The translations under genes were made by a program, and so were the position numbers. From positions 1 to 14,380 of the forward strand of contig JAFLSH010000035.1 of NCBI GenBank assembly GCA_022511055.1: DNA of 14,380 nucleotides. Direction: 5' to 3'. Source of the stretch: Prevotella sp. (GTDB lineage Bacteria > Bacteroidota > Bacteroidia > Bacteroidales > Bacteroidaceae). The notes under the pieces were generated by a model. That model saw only the letters and a program-made list of their open reading frames with translations. It did no database searches and was not told where the DNA came from. Shown here piece after piece: positions 12,356 through 14,380 of this stretch; positions within the stretch are counted from its first letter, which is position 1; the number at the start of each line of letters is the position of its first letter.

Positions 12356-13951
12356 ATGTCTGATTGGAATCCAAACCAGAAGTTCGCCATGCCGATGTTC
12401 AATGCGTGGGTGCCCGAAGCCGTGCGCCCTTGGGTTTACTTGGCCTTTGCGCTTCTGTTCCAGCTTTCCGGCGGTGTCTACTTTGGCAACCTGCAGCACA
12501 TGGTGGGTGCCACTTCGCTGATGCGTGAGGACATACAGCTGGTGGCTATGTTCGGTGTGGTGGGTGTCAACATGCCGTTCCCCTTCCTGTTTCGCTATAA
12601 GCTGCGCTTCACTAACAGGCAGCTGCTCATAAATGCCGCCCTGGTCATTGCGGCCTGCAACCTGCTGTGTCTGCTGTTGCTCAATGGCACTGTTACCGAC
12701 CATCAGTGGCGTTTGCCTTTGCTCTGCGGCCTGTCTTACGTGGCGGGCTTCTTCAAGCTCTGCGGCACGTTTGAGTGCTTTTCTAACATTCGCCTGTGGC
12801 TGTCGCCCAAACAGGATTTTGGCATCTTTTTGCCCTCTATGTACATCATTATCCTGGGGGCTATGCCCTGCTCCAGTTGGCTGGCTCAGCAGATGACCAT
12901 TGCCACCGGCTCCTGGCAGTCGGTGCATTGGCTCACGGTGGCGGCAATGCTCACGGTAGCGCTGGTGGTCTACGTTTGTACTCACCCGTGGCGCATGATG
13001 CCCAGACCGCTGCCACTGGTGTCGCTCGACTGGCTCGGGTGTTTCCTTTGGTCAGCGCTGATGCTTGAGGCAATATGGCTTTTCACTTATGGCGAACATT
13101 ACAACTGGTGGGATAGCGGCTTGTGGCGTGCTGTTCTGATAAGCCTTCCGCTGACCTTAATAATCTGTATTGGGCGCATGCGCCGTATTCGGCACCCCTA
13201 TATCGAGCCGGGGGTGTGGCAGCATGCCCGGCTTATACCCATTTTGGCCATGTTCTTCATCGCGGAAATCATGAGTGCCACGCCCCATGTCCTGCAAAAC
13301 ACGCTGACGGGCGGCATACTCCATTGGGGATTCTTCACGACCCGGCAACTCTGCCTGTTTGAGATGATAGGCTACGTGTCAGGGTGCGTTCTCACTATTC
13401 TCTGGGGAATGGGTACGCCAAACTGGGGGCGGTTGCCACGTTTTGGTTTCAAATACACCCCTTTGCTCTGTCTTGGCTTTGCCGCTCTGCTGCTCTGTCA
13501 GGTAATGATGTATTTCTATGTTTCTCCTGCGCTCAACGTAGAGCGGCTATGGCTGCCAACCGTGCTGCGCACCTTTGGCTACAGCATATTCTTCAGCACC
13601 ATGACCATCTACCTGAAAGAGCTGATAGAGTTTCCCACTTTCTTTCAAGCCTTAGTCGTGTCGGGACTTATACGCAACGGGGTTGGGGAATCCATCTGCT
13701 CAGGACTTTATGGCTATGGCCTGCGCCGGCAGGTAGCCGACACACTCAGCCGTGGCATTCACACTGACTACGAGGCCGTGCTGCTGGTAGCTGTCAAGGA
13801 AATGTATGGGATTGTTTGCATAGTCGGCGCTGTCATTCTGCTGCTGATGCTCCTTTACGGTGCTATCCCTATTCGTTCCGTATTGAAACGGCTGATGCAC
13901 CTGCGTAAGTCAGGCCACTATGCCACTCAATCCGCTGTCTCACCGTTATAG
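12356..13951 (+). CDS. EmrB-like MFS drug:H+ antiporter, divergent
   Basis: A 531-aa polytopic inner-membrane transporter. About 13-14 hydrophobic helices can be counted, consistent with the 14-helix DHA2 (EmrB/QacA) group. Examples are 25-43, 61-80, 88-110, 118-138, 155-175, 188-210, 290-312, 325-350, 362-386, 395-420 and 474-500. Position after EmrA- and TolC-type genes makes it the energised pump of the system; the substrate is unknown. The classical DHA2 motif D1 (LDxTIVNVALP) in helix 1 is not recognisable, and the helix 2-3 loop reads FRYKLRFTNRQLL instead of the motif A GxLaDrxGrk pattern. These are features of the divergent Bacteroidota branch or of altered proton coupling. The start ATG follows the adaptor stop by 22 bp. 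Confidence 0.88.
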   Translation: MSDWNPNQKFAMPMFNAWVPEAVRPWVYLAFALLFQLSGGVYFGNLQHMVGATSLMREDIQLVAMFGVVGVNMPFPFLFRYKLRFTNRQLLINAALVIAACNLLCLLLLNGTVTDHQWRLPLLCGLSYVAGFFKLCGTFECFSNIRLWLSPKQDFGIFLPSMYIIILGAMPCSSWLAQQMTIATGSWQSVHWLTVAAMLTVALVVYVCTHPWRMMPRPLPLVSLDWLGCFLWSALMLEAIWLFTYGEHYNWWDSGLWRAVLISLPLTLIICIGRMRRIRHPYIEPGVWQHARLIPILAMFFIAEIMSATPHVLQNTLTGGILHWGFFTTRQLCLFEMIGYVSGCVLTILWGMGTPNWGRLPRFGFKYTPLLCLGFAALLLCQVMMYFYVSPALNVERLWLPTVLRTFGYSIFFSTMTIYLKELIEFPTFFQALVVSGLIRNGVGESICSGLYGYGLRRQVADTLSRGIHTDYEAVLLVAVKEMYGIVCIVGAVILLLMLLYGAIPIRSVLKRLMHLRKSGHYATQSAVSPL

Positions 13952-14059
13952 CCTTGCCTTAATGAGATTTAACATTAGGCGGTGCAAACTTTCAGTTGTG
14001 TTGTCGTTTAATAGACAGAAACGATAACCTGAGAATGAACTTAAAAAATATACGGAAAA

Positions 14060-14380
14060 ATGAAACAGCTTAGAATTCTGAAAGTCGCATTCCTGATGCT
14101 CGCAGCCTTTACTCTTGCCTCGTGCAGCTTTGGCCTTTTTGACGAAGAGAAAGACAAGGTGGAGCAAGTTACGCTTTACGTGTCTGCCAAGACGGAAACT
14201 TATTATGATTTGTTTGATTCGGAAAGAGCCAATCCCATTGAGGGAATGCTAATCATGGAAAAGGGCGGCACCTATTGGAGCTGCGTTCACTTTACGACCA
14301 TCACGGATTTTACTTACGAGAAAGGCTACGACTACGAGCTGTTGGTAAAGAAGACCACGCTCGCCAATCCCCCACAAGAC
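14060..14380 (+). CDS. Lipoprotein, DUF4377-like (5' part; runs off the window)
   Basis: The first 107 codons of a longer gene. The leader MKQLRILKVAFLMLAAFTLASC has a lipobox LASC with Cys22, so the product is an outer- or inner-membrane lipoprotein; the following SFGLFDEE contains no Asp at +2. The body has VEQVTLYVSAKTETYYDL, then GGTYWSCVHFTTITDFTYEKGYDYELLVKKTTLANPP. The last block ('f.ye.GyeY.L.Vkk..l.nPP.D') resembles the C-terminal part of DUF4377 proteins, which have no established function. The start lies in an A-rich leader. The gene is probably a separate transcription unit from the efflux operon, 108 bp downstream of it. The end is not in the window. Confidence 0.75.
   Translation, partial: MKQLRILKVAFLMLAAFTLASCSFGLFDEEKDKVEQVTLYVSAKTETYYDLFDSERANPIEGMLIMEKGGTYWSCVHFTTITDFTYEKGYDYELLVKKTTLANPPQD

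Noticed and set aside
13952..13977. Dyad GCCT(T)AATG / CATTAGGC after the MFS gene as a terminator
   Set aside because: The 8-bp stem needs a bulge and lacks a U-tract; it may be real but cannot be supported.

Overview
The window looks like chromosomal DNA of a Bacteroidales bacterium, most likely Prevotellaceae; genus is not resolvable by eye. Grounds: promoter boxes of the Bacteroidota type (TTTG or TTG, about 19-20 bp, TAnnTTTG), A-rich leaders without Shine-Dalgarno sequences, a PorE/OmpA-type lipoprotein, a PspC/ECF sigma module of a type seen in Bacteroides and Prevotella, and a Bacteroidota-style EmrAB-TolC pump. I saw no phage, transposase, CRISPR or RNA gene. All protein calls come from reading sequence and motifs, not from database searches.

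Layout. 1-385 is non-genic by ordinary criteria but highly structured: a 29-bp perfect hairpin (24-84), an 18-bp alternating pyrimidine-purine tract (105-122) and a 21-bp-periodic array (249-353). 386-2511 (minus) holds an NSUN/RsmF-type rRNA m5C methyltransferase followed by thymidylate synthase, probably one transcript from a promoter at 2538-2568. 2631-4403 (plus) is a compact four-gene envelope module: DUF6249-like membrane protein, PspC mini-protein, ECF sigma factor and a small two-helix membrane protein. Its last gene overlaps the end of the next gene tail to tail by 46 bp. 4358-8558 (minus) holds topoisomerase III (topB) and then, 61 bp downstream, a PorE-like lipoprotein with TPR, beta-propeller, CRD and OmpA domains.

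8559-8920 is the divergent control region between topB and a secreted alpha/beta hydrolase. It contains five tandem 21-bp repeats that multiply the -7 region of the topB promoter, and a second copy of the 21-bp array seen at 249-353, in inverted orientation. 8921-9817 (plus) is the hydrolase, ending at a strong hairpin. 9962-13951 (plus) is a three-gene tripartite efflux operon (TolC-like outer membrane channel, HlyD/EmrA adaptor, EmrB-like MFS pump). 14060 to the right edge is the start of a lipoprotein resembling DUF4377 proteins.

The most unusual signal is the pair of matching 21-bp-periodic arrays at 249-353 and 8729-8812. In one frame each reads as a heptapeptide repeat of type T-H-G-V-[FI]-x-x, with one divergent RF-containing unit at the same place in both. 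Most of the few base differences within the core are at third codon positions, so a tiny repeat peptide family has to be weighed against a non-coding interspersed repeat.
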